This document shows positions 37,901-49,594 of a stretch of DNA of 64,000 nt, piece after piece. The notes beneath the pieces are model-generated. The model saw only the letters and a list, made by a program, of their open reading frames with translations. It ran no database searches and had not been told where the DNA came from. Each line of letters starts with the position of its first letter. The first letter of the stretch is position 1. The stretch is from Casuarina equisetifolia (lineage: Eukaryota; Streptophyta; Magnoliopsida; Fagales; Casuarinaceae), in the NCBI GenBank assembly GCA_028551475.1, contig CM052356.1, positions 31,523,884-31,587,883 of the forward strand. Reading direction: 5' to 3'. The position numbers and the translations under genes were made by a program.

Positions 37901-38327
37901 ATGCCTGAACTACTGACTATAGCTTGGGTCGAGAACATTTACCCTTCAATCATCACTCTCACTAAAATGATCGCCCTCTCTGTTGTACCGCCATCCCCCT
38001 GGATCTGCTATATTACTAAACCCTGGGGCTAGTGCTGTTGGAAAATCCCAAATGATAGTATTTCGTTAAAAAAAGGATCTCTGAAGGAAATAAGCTATCT
38101 CTGCATATCTGAATAGTTGGTTCCAATGCAGGGTTCTTTTTCACATTCCCCTTCTTTTATCTGCCATTTTTTTGGTTCTTTTTTCTTTTGCTTTTTCTCT
38201 TTCTTAAGATAGTGGAAAAGGGAAGAAAAGGACTTTTTGCTTGAATAATAAAAAGTAAGATAGCGGTAGCATACCTTTTTTTTTTGAGATGTTGACACTT
38301 ATCGTGCAGTTGATGGGAGGTGAATAG
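31907..38327 (+). CDS. GET4: GET4 (Golgi to ER traffic protein 4 homologue)
   Basis: Twelve exons: 31907-31954, 32614-32693, 32875-32953, 33576-33657, 33949-34099, 34452-34542, 35612-35695, 36077-36123, 36390-36518, 37194-37278, 37501-37581, 38310-38327; 324 aa, the usual family length. GET4 is the alpha-solenoid partner in the pre-targeting complex that hands tail-anchored proteins to the GET3 ATPase for ER insertion; it acts in the cytosol. Landmarks: [16 protein letters not shown] at the start, [92 protein letters not shown], and [14 protein letters not shown] near the end. The last exon has only five codons and a stop (LMGGE); without it exon 11 would read 15 codons into the intron. Exons 1-11 are firm, exon 12 likely. 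Confidence 0.94.
36838..36859 (+). repeat. Poly-G tract of 22 bases after a GT run
   Basis: Lies in GET4 intron 9 on the transcribed (sense) strand, just after about seven GT units. It can form G-quadruplex RNA or DNA. Exact length may be a sequencing artefact. Confidence 0.85.
37634..37922. repeat. Three successive inverted repeats in the last GET4 intron (MITE or SINE-like insertion)
   Basis: First, a perfect 17-base palindrome pair with a one-base centre at 37634-37668. Second, a perfect 10-base hairpin with a GTGG loop at 37676-37699. Third, terminal-repeat-like arms at about 37747-37784 and 37885-37922, with four transitions across 33 bases, enclosing about 100 bases. The third resembles a small foldback or MITE element. 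No target-site duplication was confirmed. Confidence 0.7.
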
Positions 38328-41095
38328 CAATGTCCCCAAGTGCAATCTATCTCCACCTTTATGATCCAGCATCTACATTTGGTGTGTCTTCAAGGGCTGT
38401 AATCGATCTGTTTGGCCTCTCTTGTCCATTGTTATGCCGTGTTTCAAGGTTTCTGCCATTATTTTTGAACCCTGACTGTGTCCTTGGTTACTTATACAAA
38501 ATCTTTAGTTTGGACTTTTATTGTTCATAGATTTCTTGAATCATCAATACGCTCTCTTTTTCATTAAATGGCCTCATAAAATCCTAAACGAAGCGCTACG
38601 TTATCTTAATATATCTAGCAAAATGGGGCTGTGCGCACCCCACCCCCAACCCCCCTCCCCAACACAACTACCCCCAAAAAACCACCGTATTGGTGGTATC
38701 CTACAGTTCCACACACTATATTTTGTGGTCCAGTCCATGTTTCGACAAGCTTTAATTTCCTCTTTATATTGATGATGCGAGTTGGGAATAGGTGTTCCCT
38801 TGAACCTCTTGGTTTTGGTTTTAGGTTTGGCATATGAGTGTATGAGATTGAATATGTGAATAAAAAAATAAAATAAAATAAAAAGACAGTTTTTTAACAC
38901 ATTTTTATTCTTAAAACTTACGGTTTGATATTATATTAGAAAATTAATTTTGTTCTCTAAACTGTTTGTTAGAGAAGTATAAGTCTTTTTATGTAATAAA
39001 AACAATGTCATATTAAATTATTAGCACTGTGAGACAGTTTTCCAAAGTGCAGAACATGACCCATCCTGATAGCTTGTGCCAGCATGTGTGTTAAAAAGTC
39101 ATTTTCTTAACTTCCTCTCGGGTCTGAAAAAGAACTAAAGAGAAGAGGAGGAAGGCGAAGAAAGGAGGCTGATCTTGAATTCAGTGCCGGGCCTCAGTCG
39201 TGGGGTCTTGGACTCACTTTCAAAATACAACGTCATGCTGGCTTCATAGCTTTGTGGCTTTGGTCTTTAGTTCGCTTAGAGCGCTGCACACTGAGCCTAA
39301 TTCCTCCATCATCTCTCTTATCTTCAATCACTTTCAGATAACACGTTACATCAGCACTCTTAATATCTGTGACAACCATATCACAGCAACCTCTGTAACA
39401 TATCAGAGCAATCTCTGTAAATGGCAAAGTTTTCTCTTTCATTTTGGCCTGAAGCCTGTAATTTGCTTCATAGTTGTAGATACATCGTTTGCAAATGTAA
39501 CGACATTCCTTTCTTATTTCCTCAGGAATGTCATGATATCGAGACAAAATCTAGGCAAAATGTCGAGTACATGTAGTTTTTAAGTCTGAATATGAGGATA
39601 TTATGAAGATATTTTTTGGTTCACGAGTATTGAGTATTGTATTTGAACATCGACTTCTAGTATATTTACTAATTAAAATTAACTTATGAGGAAGAAGACA
39701 AATTTGGTACATAAAGTTTTAAGGTTCGTGCATCACATTATCAATATGTTGGTATGTTGTAGTTCTTAAAAAAGAAAATGATCTTCTTGACATGGCATTA
39801 AACTCTGTGTGAAATGCCTATTTGTAGGTAGATTGGGTCTTTATGGTAATTTTCTTTTTTTTTTTTTTCCAACCCTCGTGATAAGAATATGTGTTAAAAG
39901 TCGATATCTATCTCACATCATTATTGGACTAATTTATTGTACATATTGTATGTAAATGTTGTTAAAATATTTATTGTTTAACTCAAAAGCTGATATACAA
40001 GTTAGTAAAATTTCTTTTCAAAACAATAAGATTTATAAAAACATTAAAGAGAAACTCAAGCTTTAATATTATGTTAAATAATCTATTTATCTAATTAAAA
40101 AGTTTACTTGATAATTGATTAAAACAAATTATCATGTAATAAAAAATTTGAATATATTACTTTTTTTTTCTTTTTTGATAACTAAAAACGTCTGCTAAAT
40201 TTTGTTTAATGGTTTAAAACGAGGAACTACGGTCTTCCTCAAAACATATTTAATGCAGTTAAAAACATTTGAACCCAAAATATTTGTTTTAAAGGATTTT
40301 CTATTTAAAACCTTGTTATTATCTCACTTTTTAAAGCCAAACTTGATTTGTGGTGTTGGATTTCTCTTCCAAAAAAAAATATCTTATGCCGACAAAGCCC
40401 TCGTGTGAGAAAGGCAGGCGTGGAAGTGCAGCTTCCCATTGGCAGGACGCGCTTGCTCGTAAGATAAGGTTTTGCGCGGGGGCCCACATGCATTTCTCGT
40501 CGTCCTCTTTTTGCCCCTCCATTTTCTTTATCCATTTTATACTCTTAAATCTTTCTAATTCAATAATATTATATTTGCATGTGTTTGTCCACCTGTGCGA
40601 GATTCTTCCAACCATTATTTTAAATACATGGGAGGTGGAGGTATAGGTTCCTCCTAGAGTTATTTATTTAGTTATTTAATCTATATTTTATGATTCTTCA
40701 ATATGGTTTGTCTTTATTCCATTTTCTACATGTTCCTAATTGGTCTTGTTGTATTTTCATTCTATTTTGTCATGTTTCTAGTTTTGACAGTCCGTCGCAT
40801 ACCTAGAAAGGCCTAGGGGATATTTCAATTCCTCAAAAATAGAATTTCTTCTAGTTCTAGCAATTTTTTGTTTCAGGGTTTTGTAGGTCCTTGTCATGTG
40901 GTCACAAAAGATTTTTGGAGGATTTTTGTGTCCGAAAATTAAAAGATTAAATCTGGAAATACAACTAGATAGAGTACAATTGAAGGATGCAAAACGTTTC
41001 AGCTCGCGGCGCCGTGTAAGTGGGCGGTCACATTCTTTTGTGACGAGCACGCGCTCTCCCCGCTGCTTAATCGACAAGAAATCTCTCCAGGCCGC

Positions 41096-41101
41096 CACGT
41101 G
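41096..41101. promoter_or_regulatory. G-box CACGTG upstream of the JAZ gene
   Basis: A palindromic CACGTG 336 bases before the JAZ start codon. G-boxes are the binding site of MYC2-type bHLH factors, which activate JAZ genes in jasmonate feedback. It is functional only if upstream of, or near, the transcription start, which is unknown. Confidence 0.6.
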
Positions 41102-41164
41102 TAAGACAGCCATCAATCAAACCCCAGGAGCCTGTGACCCACCGGTCTTCCCCGTTCAGTTGCG

Positions 41165-41170
41165 CACGTG
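41165..41170. promoter_or_regulatory. Second G-box CACGTG upstream of the JAZ gene
   Basis: A second CACGTG 69 bases from the first and 267 bases before the start codon. It lies between two copies of the short word gacccaccggtc (41139-41150 and 41198-41209). Confidence 0.6.
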
Positions 41171-41436
41171 GTCCTTGATCGGAACCGGCGCACGGGACCC
41201 ACCGGTCACCATCGACTCCACTCAGAAACGTATCTTTTCCCATCGGATGGTCCAGGTTCGCCGAGGGGTGCTGTTCAACAAGCTCGCATATTTCTGGAGG
41301 ACCACTCTCTATCTGAGGGACAAAGCAAGCATTTTTCTCACATGGTTAAGAAGTTTTGCGCTTTTTCTCCTTTTTCTTGCTGTCTTTGGGCGCTGCTTCT
41401 TGATAAAATATTGGGCGGTGAAGCTTTTTAATAGAT

Positions 41437-44400
41437 ATGGAGAGAGACTTTCTGGGTTTGAGCTCCAAATATGTTTCAAACTCTGTGAAAGAGAAGGCCA
41501 GTGATGATTCTAGCAAGCCGGGTATGGCTGTCACGTTTCTTTACCTGCTTGCTTTTAAAGTTTGCTCATTTCGGTTCTTGTTCTAGCTGTTTTCAGCTTT
41601 CTTTCTTTCTTTCTTTCTTTTCTTTCTTTCTTTCTTTCTTTTGTTTCTTTCTTGGAGAGCTTGGAAAGAAACAAAAGTTTCAAAGCTATTGTTTTCCTTT
41701 TGGGTGTAGAGTTCGAGAGTGAAGTAACATGCATACGCCATGGTTTTGATGGGAAAAATCATGGCGTATTCAAATTGTTAATGGGTGGGCGTTGGTTTGG
41801 TAAGGATCATAAATGGTAAGAAAAAGGACTCAAGGTGGAAGTGCTTCAAGGGAGGGACCTGGGTTTTTGTTGGTGCCTTTTCTTGTTGTCGAAGGACTTC
41901 AATCTTTTCCCTTGAACGTTTCTTCAATGAGCCATAAAAAGTAAACAGTTATTGGTGGGGTTTTAACTGTGGGTCAGCTGACGAGAAAAGCTTGTGGTTG
42001 GGGAGTTGGTTGGATGTAGAAACATCTTTTTCTTTGTGTAATGTAAAGAAAACTGGGTATTATTTTAATTTTCTTGTGTTTTGTATTGAATATTATCTTT
42101 TCCTGCTTTTGCTCGTTGCATTGGAGATGGAACCATGTGTATTTGGTCACAAGTGCATGAGGTGCTTATTCGAGGAACTAAATTAATGGATCACGTTGCG
42201 TTGCCTATAAAAAAGTGCATAGTTTATTATCTCAAACAGGAATTGCCACCGAGTGCCGACAACGTTTATAGTAAATAATTTTTTCTTTGAGAGAAAATGT
42301 AATATTATATGCTTCAATGAAATTATTGTGATATTTTCTATTGTGAAATGCAGCTTAAATAATACTTAAGTTCACAAGGAGGTAGTGATTCTTTGTTTTA
42401 TAGTTCTTGAACTTGCTCTTCTGAAAAGTAATGCCTGGACAGGTGCAACCTGCATTTAAAATATTTTATTCCCTAAAGAAACGCCTGTTATTAACTATAA
42501 GAGAAGAGCACGGCGAGCAGTCTATGGTCCTCATTACAAAGCGTGAAGCTCAAGGTTCTTCTGGTTAATTGTTAAAGTGATTAGGACGATCTTCAGCTTA
42601 TTAGAGTGGAGCGTAGTGCTTTCAGGTTTTAGTTTGTTCTCTTGCGCTTTGGCTGCATAGTATTATAAAGTGAGTTGACAATGTGCTGTATCATTTTTGT
42701 TTGTTGTGAACTTTTCTTGCTAAAGGTTTCTTGTGCAAATGATATCTTAATCTTACTTTGACGACTTTATTACAAGAACACGTTGAGAATATTCGACCCC
42801 TGTTACTTGTACTAATCGTGCGAGAGAATCATGATTGTTATTGGTTAGTAGTTTAGGAGATGCTACGAATTTTATGTTCTCCTAGTACATAAAGTTATCA
42901 AGTTGCTGCTTTTAAACTTTGAGGCATTCAAGGACTTTATTTTCAATATGATAAAATAATGGAGGCCTGGGGTTTATTGCATATTTATACCTACCTCTAC
43001 TTGAGTTTGGTTTCTAATCATTCAAAGACTTAGTTGGGCATCGCTTTCCTTTCGCTCTGATTTTTCCAGCAGTGCTGAGAGGTTCCGGGATGCAGTGGTC
43101 ATTCTCAAACAAGGCTTCTGCCTTTCCCCAATTCCTGTCTTTCAGGGATGCTCAGGAAGATAGGCCCAGAAATACTGTTGATGATCCGGTAGCATCATCA
43201 GGATTTATGACTATCTCAACTGCTAATATTCTTGACTCTAGTCAGAATCCATATTCTGAGGTGATCCAGGTATTATCTTTTGATCTCTTTCTTCTTCTTT
43301 CGTTTTGAAACAAAATCCCTTTCTCAGATAAAGAATTGTTTTCTCAAGTTGTCTCTGTTTTTATACTGAGTCAAGTTAATCTTGAGATAGAAAAATGAAA
43401 GTTTATATACCTATACCTTGATTTTGTATTCTTGCATTCGTGATTGCTGGATGTTGACGATGCTAGTTGTGGCTTGAATGGTTATTCTGATGCAATAAAG
43501 GCTTTAGGTTGGTTGGGTCTGTATGAACTGATTTTTTGTCAATCTAATCCTGTATTATTGTAGAAGGGCATGATTATCGATAAGCAAGTGGGGAACCGCT
43601 ATTCCATGACAGTCTATCCTCAGCAACACCATGATCCACACTTGGTTAATCGACTCCAAGAGAAAATATTCCCGGTCTCCAATCAACAAAATCAAAGGAG
43701 CACGGTTGGTTTGGGTGCTGCTGTTCTCCAGTCTCATCTTGCCCCTACTGGCCAGAACGTGACCAGTTCTACCATTAAACCACAACCTCTTAGAGTTGTA
43801 GGTCCTGTTTCATATCTTCCAGCCACAGGTTCCGTTGTTGGCACCACTGATCTTAGGTATAATCATTTTCTCAAGTATAATGAGGAGACTACTAATATAT
43901 TGAATCAATGCTATCATTTTGAGGACATGTGGGATCTCAATTTAAATCGATCTTTTGTAGAATGGCGTCCAATTTCTCTGGGGCACCTGCTCAGCTCACC
44001 ATCTTTTATGGTGGTTCAGTGAGTGTTTATAATGATGTTACTCCTGAGAAGGTACCTATCTTTCTACACATTCTCTGGTCTCTTTGACAAACTAAATGTG
44101 TAATTTTCTTTCTAAACGTCTTCGTATCTTACCCTTATTTACTCAGGCACAGGCTATTATGTTACTGGCTGGAAATGGTTCCTCTCGAACACAAACTAAT
44201 CAACTTCCGACAGCTCAAGAGCCTTCCCCATCTGATGGTTTATTTAAGAAAACACTGTTCCCAGGCCTCTCAAATACTCCTCTTACATCGCAAGCTTGTT
44301 CTCAGTCTGGAGTAGGAGTAACTGGCACCACTGAACTAGCAACATTCAAACCAACTGGAGCAAATGGAGCTTCATCGTTTACTACTAACCATTCAGAGCC

Positions 44401-45235
44401 TCCCAAAGTAGTCAATCTGACAGAATCTACTTCAACAACCACAATCCCAACTGGTATGACTTTTGATGTTTTATGCACATCATATGCCTTGGCATCTTTG
44501 ACATATTGAAATAACAAACTGTATAGTTGATACCGTGCTTTGTGTAAGTTTAATGAAATCTTTGTTTTGTATTTACAGTGGCTTTGCCTCAAGCACGAAA
44601 AGCATCCTTAGCTCGATTCTTGGAGAAGCGCAAGGAAAGGTAAAATTTATTACTTTTCCCGTTTCATGTTAAATTTACCTTTTCATTGGTGTACTGTGAG
44701 ATTTATTTCACCGTGACAAACTTACCTTGCTACTATTAGTTTCCCGTCATGCATATGTGTTGGTCTTCAACGTTTACGAACTATATTACCATTTTCATTT
44801 GCTAGCGGAGGCAGACTGAAAATTCAGCTCATTACTTTTTGGGTGTCCTTAATTTCTACAAACGTATGGGGACATTATGATCAGTAGTAAACTGCGATTG
44901 ACCGTGTCCATGATCCTTTCAAAAGACAATGTTTTGCCTTTTGGGTTCCTTATCCTCCTATGTTGCAATTCTCCATTTGATGATCATATTCTTCTGAGAC
45001 ATTGGTGCTCAATGATGCAGAGGTTGTTCGGTGATCATATGCTTCATTCTACATTCTACATTCTACATTCTACATTCTACATTCATTCTACATTGTCTTG
45101 AGAATTGGAGCATCTGAGTTCTAACATTTGTTTCTGTGCACATCCAGGGTGATGCAAACGTCTCCATACAATGTCAACCAGAAATCTACAGAATGCAGCT
45201 CTCCTCTCACAGCAATCAATGAGCATGAAAACTGA
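41437..45235 (+). CDS. TIFY6B: TIFY6B/JAZ3-type jasmonate ZIM-domain repressor
   Basis: Seven exons: 41437-41521, 43070-43269, 43564-43856, 43961-44051, 44147-44453, 44579-44639, 45148-45235; 374 aa. JAZ proteins repress MYC transcription factors in the nucleus and are degraded through the COI1 receptor when jasmonoyl-isoleucine binds. The start MERDFLGLSSK is typical of the JAZ3/JAZ4 group, as is MQWSFSNKASAFPQF. The ZIM/TIFY domain has TIFYGGSVSVYNDVTPEKAQ with TIFY at residues 206-209 (NINJA binding and dimerisation). The Jas motif at about 328-353 reads LPQARKASLARFLEKR and keeps the terminal SPY, so the protein should be hormone-degradable. Exon 2 could instead start three bases later (tandem AG). 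Intron 1 is 1.5 kb. Two G-boxes lie upstream. Confidence 0.95.
41600..41655. repeat. CTTT microsatellite in JAZ intron 1
   Basis: About a dozen CTTT units, interrupted in two places, shortly after the exon 1 donor. Likely length-polymorphic. Confidence 0.9.
45048..45091. repeat. TTCTACA seven-base tandem repeat in JAZ intron 6
   Basis: Five or six units of TTCTACA with one offset copy, just before the last exon at 45148. It lies in the intron that splits the Jas motif. Confidence 0.9.
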
Positions 45236-46968
45236 GGGAGAAAGAAGAGCTGCACACTGCTTCAGAGATTCTAGGAGAGGTCCTCATTGACAAGGAATTT
45301 TGTTTTTGGTTTTGAGTTCAATTCTTTTCTCACCTCAAGTTTTAGATGAATTTATCAGTTGTATTATTCTAGTTTTGTGTTCTAATTTGCTAAAATTATG
45401 AGAGAAGTGGTTTTATCCCGAAGATATTCACGATCAACTTCTGACTCATTATCACGTTCATTATGTTGTATAATTATTAGTTAAAGTGAAGATATATCAT
45501 ATGATTCCATCTGCACCATCGGTATCGTTTGACTGTTCAATGGAATAAATTTTTAGCAGGTACATGTGCAGAGCGTTGGAGTACTTAGAAATGGTCTCGT
45601 GTACCAATTATTTTACATTTGACTACCAAACAATCTGGCATGTTATTTTAATGAAAACCGGAAGCTGCAAACCCATTTGCTTGCTATTTGATTAGGTACT
45701 AAATCTCACCGTGCCATGTTCTTTAAGTTTAATTATATTCACTTAATTTGGCGTACGCTGAAAGTACACCTTATGTGGTCTTTCTAAACCCCACCAAGAA
45801 AGGATTCTCAGACATTACATCACTTTGCCAACCAGGAGGGGCATATGAATAAGTTTTGTTGAACCCTTCTTCTGGTACTTTCAAAGAAGAGGCATGATAG
45901 TTTCTTGCTTGACATTTCTTTGATTTGGAGTTTCTATCTTTGGATGTTGATCCTATTCTTTTAGTCCTATTTAGGATAATTAAACGTGGAGTTAAAATTT
46001 GAAAAATAGCGAAAACAATAATTACATATGAGAGTTTTTATTAAGCAACTCATGAGTTTGAAACTATACAACCTTAACATGTTGTATTATTAGTGAATTA
46101 TTACAATGATCAATGTGTTTTGAGATAGTGATATATGTGAAATGCTTAGAACTTTTGTGTGATCAATAAGCAATCTTCTATTATCTTTTAACAATTTAAC
46201 AATTTTGCTATCTTCCAAGTAATACTTTCACTAAGCTTATAAAAAAATCTCTAATATATGTTAATAGAGATAAATCCTGAGGTATATATGGATCACGATG
46301 CATGGGTTTTACAATAGTTAAAAATATAATAACATGAAGAGATATCAATGTTCTCTATTTGGTTTTTTTTTTTTTTAAAAAAATTGAATTAGAAATTAAA
46401 TAAAATACTTTAGAGAATCAAATTTTCAAATCCATGTCAATTTTTATTCTTTTCAGAACAAAATTATACGGTTAGAATAATTTATGAATTCCAATTCCAT
46501 CAACACATCAAACACAACAAACTCTAGAACAATCCCAGTCTAGTAGGCTCTAATTTGAAATTCAAGGATTTTTTTCTACTCTTAACATTTATTGGAATCA
46601 TGGATCACCAATTACAATCTATCTAGTTGAGAGGTTCAAACCATGGTATTCTCCACGGCCTTTTCTGATGACCCATGGCTTTCTGAGATCAATTGGATCG
46701 GGCTTATCGTCCATTTCCAAACCTACATTCTCTGCCACGGTGGGTTCGAAGGCCCTCTTTGTGTGTTCTCCACGTTGCATCCGTGTCTTTCCGGCAGGGA
46801 ATTCGATTCTCAGACATGGAGGCCCGCTGGCTTTTTCAAAAGCAGGGAAAGCATAATACTTTTCCGGGCCTGGTTACTTGAGTAAAGGAGACGATCCAGC
46901 TCCCTCAACCGCATCATGAACCCCCGGCCCGGACAGGTTCCCAGAGAACGAGGAAGCGGAGTAAAAAA
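45236..46968. other. Intergenic region; right end is the duplicated TDX upstream flank, copy 1
   Basis: AT-rich DNA with the JAZ 3' UTR at its left end. From about 46660 to 46968 it resembles 50078-50359: shared words include ggatcgggctt-like and ttggatc-like sequence, ttcgaaggcc, gttctccacgt, ggaattcgattc and cagacatgga. The TDX duplication therefore included promoter or leader sequence. Confidence 0.7.
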
Positions 46969-49594
46969 ATGGATGAGGACAAAATAGAAGTGCTGAAGCA
47001 ATTCATAAGTCAGTGCAAGTCAAACCCAGCGCTTCTCCACAGCACTGCCCTTGGGTTCTTCAAGTCCTATCTCGAAAGGTATTGTGAATGCGCACCATTT
47101 TTCTTTGTTGATTTGTCTGTCGACTACTCACCTGTGTGAATCTGTCTGGTTGAAGCTTGGGAGCTAGAATTCCGGCGCAACCCAAAAAGGTGAGCTTCAT
47201 TTCTTCATCTAGAGACGTTAGAACTCAACTTGCTTCTTGTAGACTATCATCGACTTGTGAACGAATTTTGTATGGTCTATCGTGAAACGCTTTGAGGTTG
47301 TTTATGGAGGAATCCTGTTTACTTTAGTGTAGCAACACCTCGCTGTGAATGGGATTTGCATGCTCAGCAATCTTGTTGTGTTTGGAGTACCAAATAGTGT
47401 TAGTGGACGAGGCGATCGCTCTGTTTTTACTCCCAATGCGACATGTTTTGTGATTTCTTCACGATCTGTGTATTTTTGTCAGTCTTGACAATGCTGTATG
47501 TGAAAGTGTTCTTCTTTTATATTTTTGGTTAAAGGAGGAGGAAAGGAAAGAAGAAAGAGAGGGATCTAGACGAGGCGAGGATTTGAGGAATTTGAAGGGA
47601 GTCCTGCAACCCTGAAATCCCCTTTCCTCATTTTTCTAGAATTAATCTTTTTTTTTTCCCCGATTTAGATGAATGTTAACTGAAGTAATCCTGGCAACTC
47701 TCTCCATATACTTATTAATTCATGATACCCCTTCACTTTACAGCCAAGTAAAGGAGAAGGATATCTACTCGTTTTTTCGTCCTACTGTTTCAGAGTAAAT
47801 GCAAATGAATGAATGAAGTAACTATCCCCCTTCTCTCATCTCCTTGTTCTTCTCTCTCTGCTGTCATCCTCTGCCTCCCAAATAGTGTAAGGATGGTAGT
47901 ATTCGTCTCATGGAAGGCCCATCGCATGACTAAAGAACTGTAGTTTCTTTTTTAAATTGCAGGTTCTTATTTGTAAATTCAGAAGGACAGAAAACAATGC
48001 TACCAAGAAACTTTTAATGTACTGTAACTTTGAGAATTTTCTTAAAGACGTCCTGTTTTCATAGAAGAAATGATTTTTTAAATTTCTGTCTTTTTTTTAC
48101 ATTTAAGGAAAAGATTACCGTAAATCAATGTGTTTGCGTTCTCTTGATATGGCTTTTCAAAGTTATTTTCCATCTAAAAATGAACAGGCCCATAACCTTC
48201 GTTTATTCCCATTGAATTTTGTTTTCATCATTTTGTTTGCTACTGTGGTTATGTTGTGTCTGATTAGCCGAAAGTATGCAGGAAGTAGGTGGTGACAAAA
48301 TGTCAGATACTAAGGAACACGTTGATGCCGAAAAGCCATCTCCAGCAATTGAGGAGGATGAAACTAAAAAAGCTGAACGTGAGAGGCAACGTAAAGCTGC
48401 AATGGTAAGTGGAGTTGATATCTCTTTACTCCTTTTCATTTCTGTTTCCTTCTTGCGTGTGATAAATGTATTATTTTGATTTGAAGCTTGAGATTATCCT
48501 TAAGTTAGAGACAATTGGCGTGGGGAAGATTGATAGCAATGTGATTTGAGGATAAAACTTAGGTATATGTGACATTGCTAGATTGGTGTTTTCATCTTCA
48601 GATGCTTATTTCAGCAATCTACCCAATTATGAATGAGGTCAAAGCAAACCTGGATTAACTCTATAGTCTTTGATCTCTGAATTGTTTTCCTTGCTCACTT
48701 TCTGGGGCAGCTGAGTGTTATGGAAGATAGTTAGGGTGGTGATTTGTTAAATTGTGGGTCAGACGTGTTGAGTAATTTGAAGGTCACTTTGGTGTTCATT
48801 TCTATACTCGCTGAATCTCTCCATATTTCAGAGACTGACATCCTTTATTTTCAATCTTCATGCAGGTGGAATTAAAGGATGGTGTGGCTATTGATTCCCT
48901 TTTCCAATTGATGCAGGCTTAAATGTCCTTGCTTCCTCACTATTTATCCTTTCATTGGCATAAGAACGTCCTAAATAACCAGCATTTTTCTAGAAGAAAT
49001 CATTTCCCTGGAATCTAATACTAAAACTTCAGTATCTCCGTGGGAATTTCATCCGAGGGTAGAAGAATAGTTAAAAGAGTTTCTTTTGTTTATAACCATC
49101 TTAATTATCATATGATTGCATAGATGTCCTGAGTTGCCTTAGTGATTATCTTTCAATTCTTATCCCGTTTCAGTCATTGGTTTTTGAAAGTATGGGGTAG
49201 GTTATTGTGTTTTCTAATACCAAGTTGCTCTAATATGATCTTATCATGACTTTGGTTCATGGCAGGGGAAGTTATTAAAATTGAAACTACTGATGAACTG
49301 AATAAGAAATTGGATGCTGCTAAAAAGACCTCCCGGCTGTTGATCTTGTACTTCACGGCAACATGGTCTGGTCCCTGCCGTACGATTTCTCCTTATTACA
49401 CAAGTGAAGCTGAGAAGCGCCGGGAAGTCGTTTTTCTGAAAGCTGACATTGATAATGCCAGGGATTTGGCTGCAGATAGGAGTATCACTACCATTCCGAC
49501 CCTTTTCTTCTTTAAAAATGGCGAGGAGGTGGACAAAATCGTTGGGGGAGACAAAGATGCACTTGAGAAGAAGATTGCAGACTATGCAGGCTAG
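46969..49594 (+). CDS. TPR-less TDX paralogue with a one-cysteine thioredoxin site
   Basis: Five exons: 46969-47078, 47156-47189, 48282-48404, 48866-48881, 49266-49594; 203 aa. It is a tandem copy of the complete TDX at 50360. It keeps the HIP-type N-terminal dimerisation segment (LKQFISQCKSNPALLH, then SLGARIPAQ), an acidic linker, the basic helix ETKKAERERQRKAAM and a thioredoxin domain from about residue 96. The four exons coding the TPR repeats and most of the next exon are missing; the linker is joined in frame to the basic helix. The active site is WSGPC (residues 128-132) instead of WCGPC, so the attacking cysteine is serine; the cis-proline region TTIPT is intact. No stop or frameshift is present. 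It might act as a monothiol trap, a dimerisation partner of TDX, or be drifting to a pseudogene. Confidence 0.85.

Larger units (their letters stand above)
38328..41436. other. Intergenic region between GET4 and the JAZ gene
   Basis: Contains the GET4 3' UTR, a C-rich stretch near 38637-38675, AT-rich DNA to about 40370, and a GC-richer block from 40980 to 41300 just upstream of the JAZ gene. Open frames at 39200-39583 (plus), 39233-39547 (minus) and 40896-41504 (plus) match nothing I recognise; the last runs over the JAZ start in another frame. The JAZ promoter and leader lie at the right end. Confidence 0.6.

Noticed and set aside
39200..39583. Overlapping open frames on both strands in the GET4-JAZ spacer
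   Set aside because: Neither product shows a domain or motif; their overlap on opposite strands suggests chance.
40896..41504. Open frame of 202 codons overlapping the JAZ start
   Set aside because: Different frame from the clear JAZ exon 1, GC-rich promoter composition, no family match.
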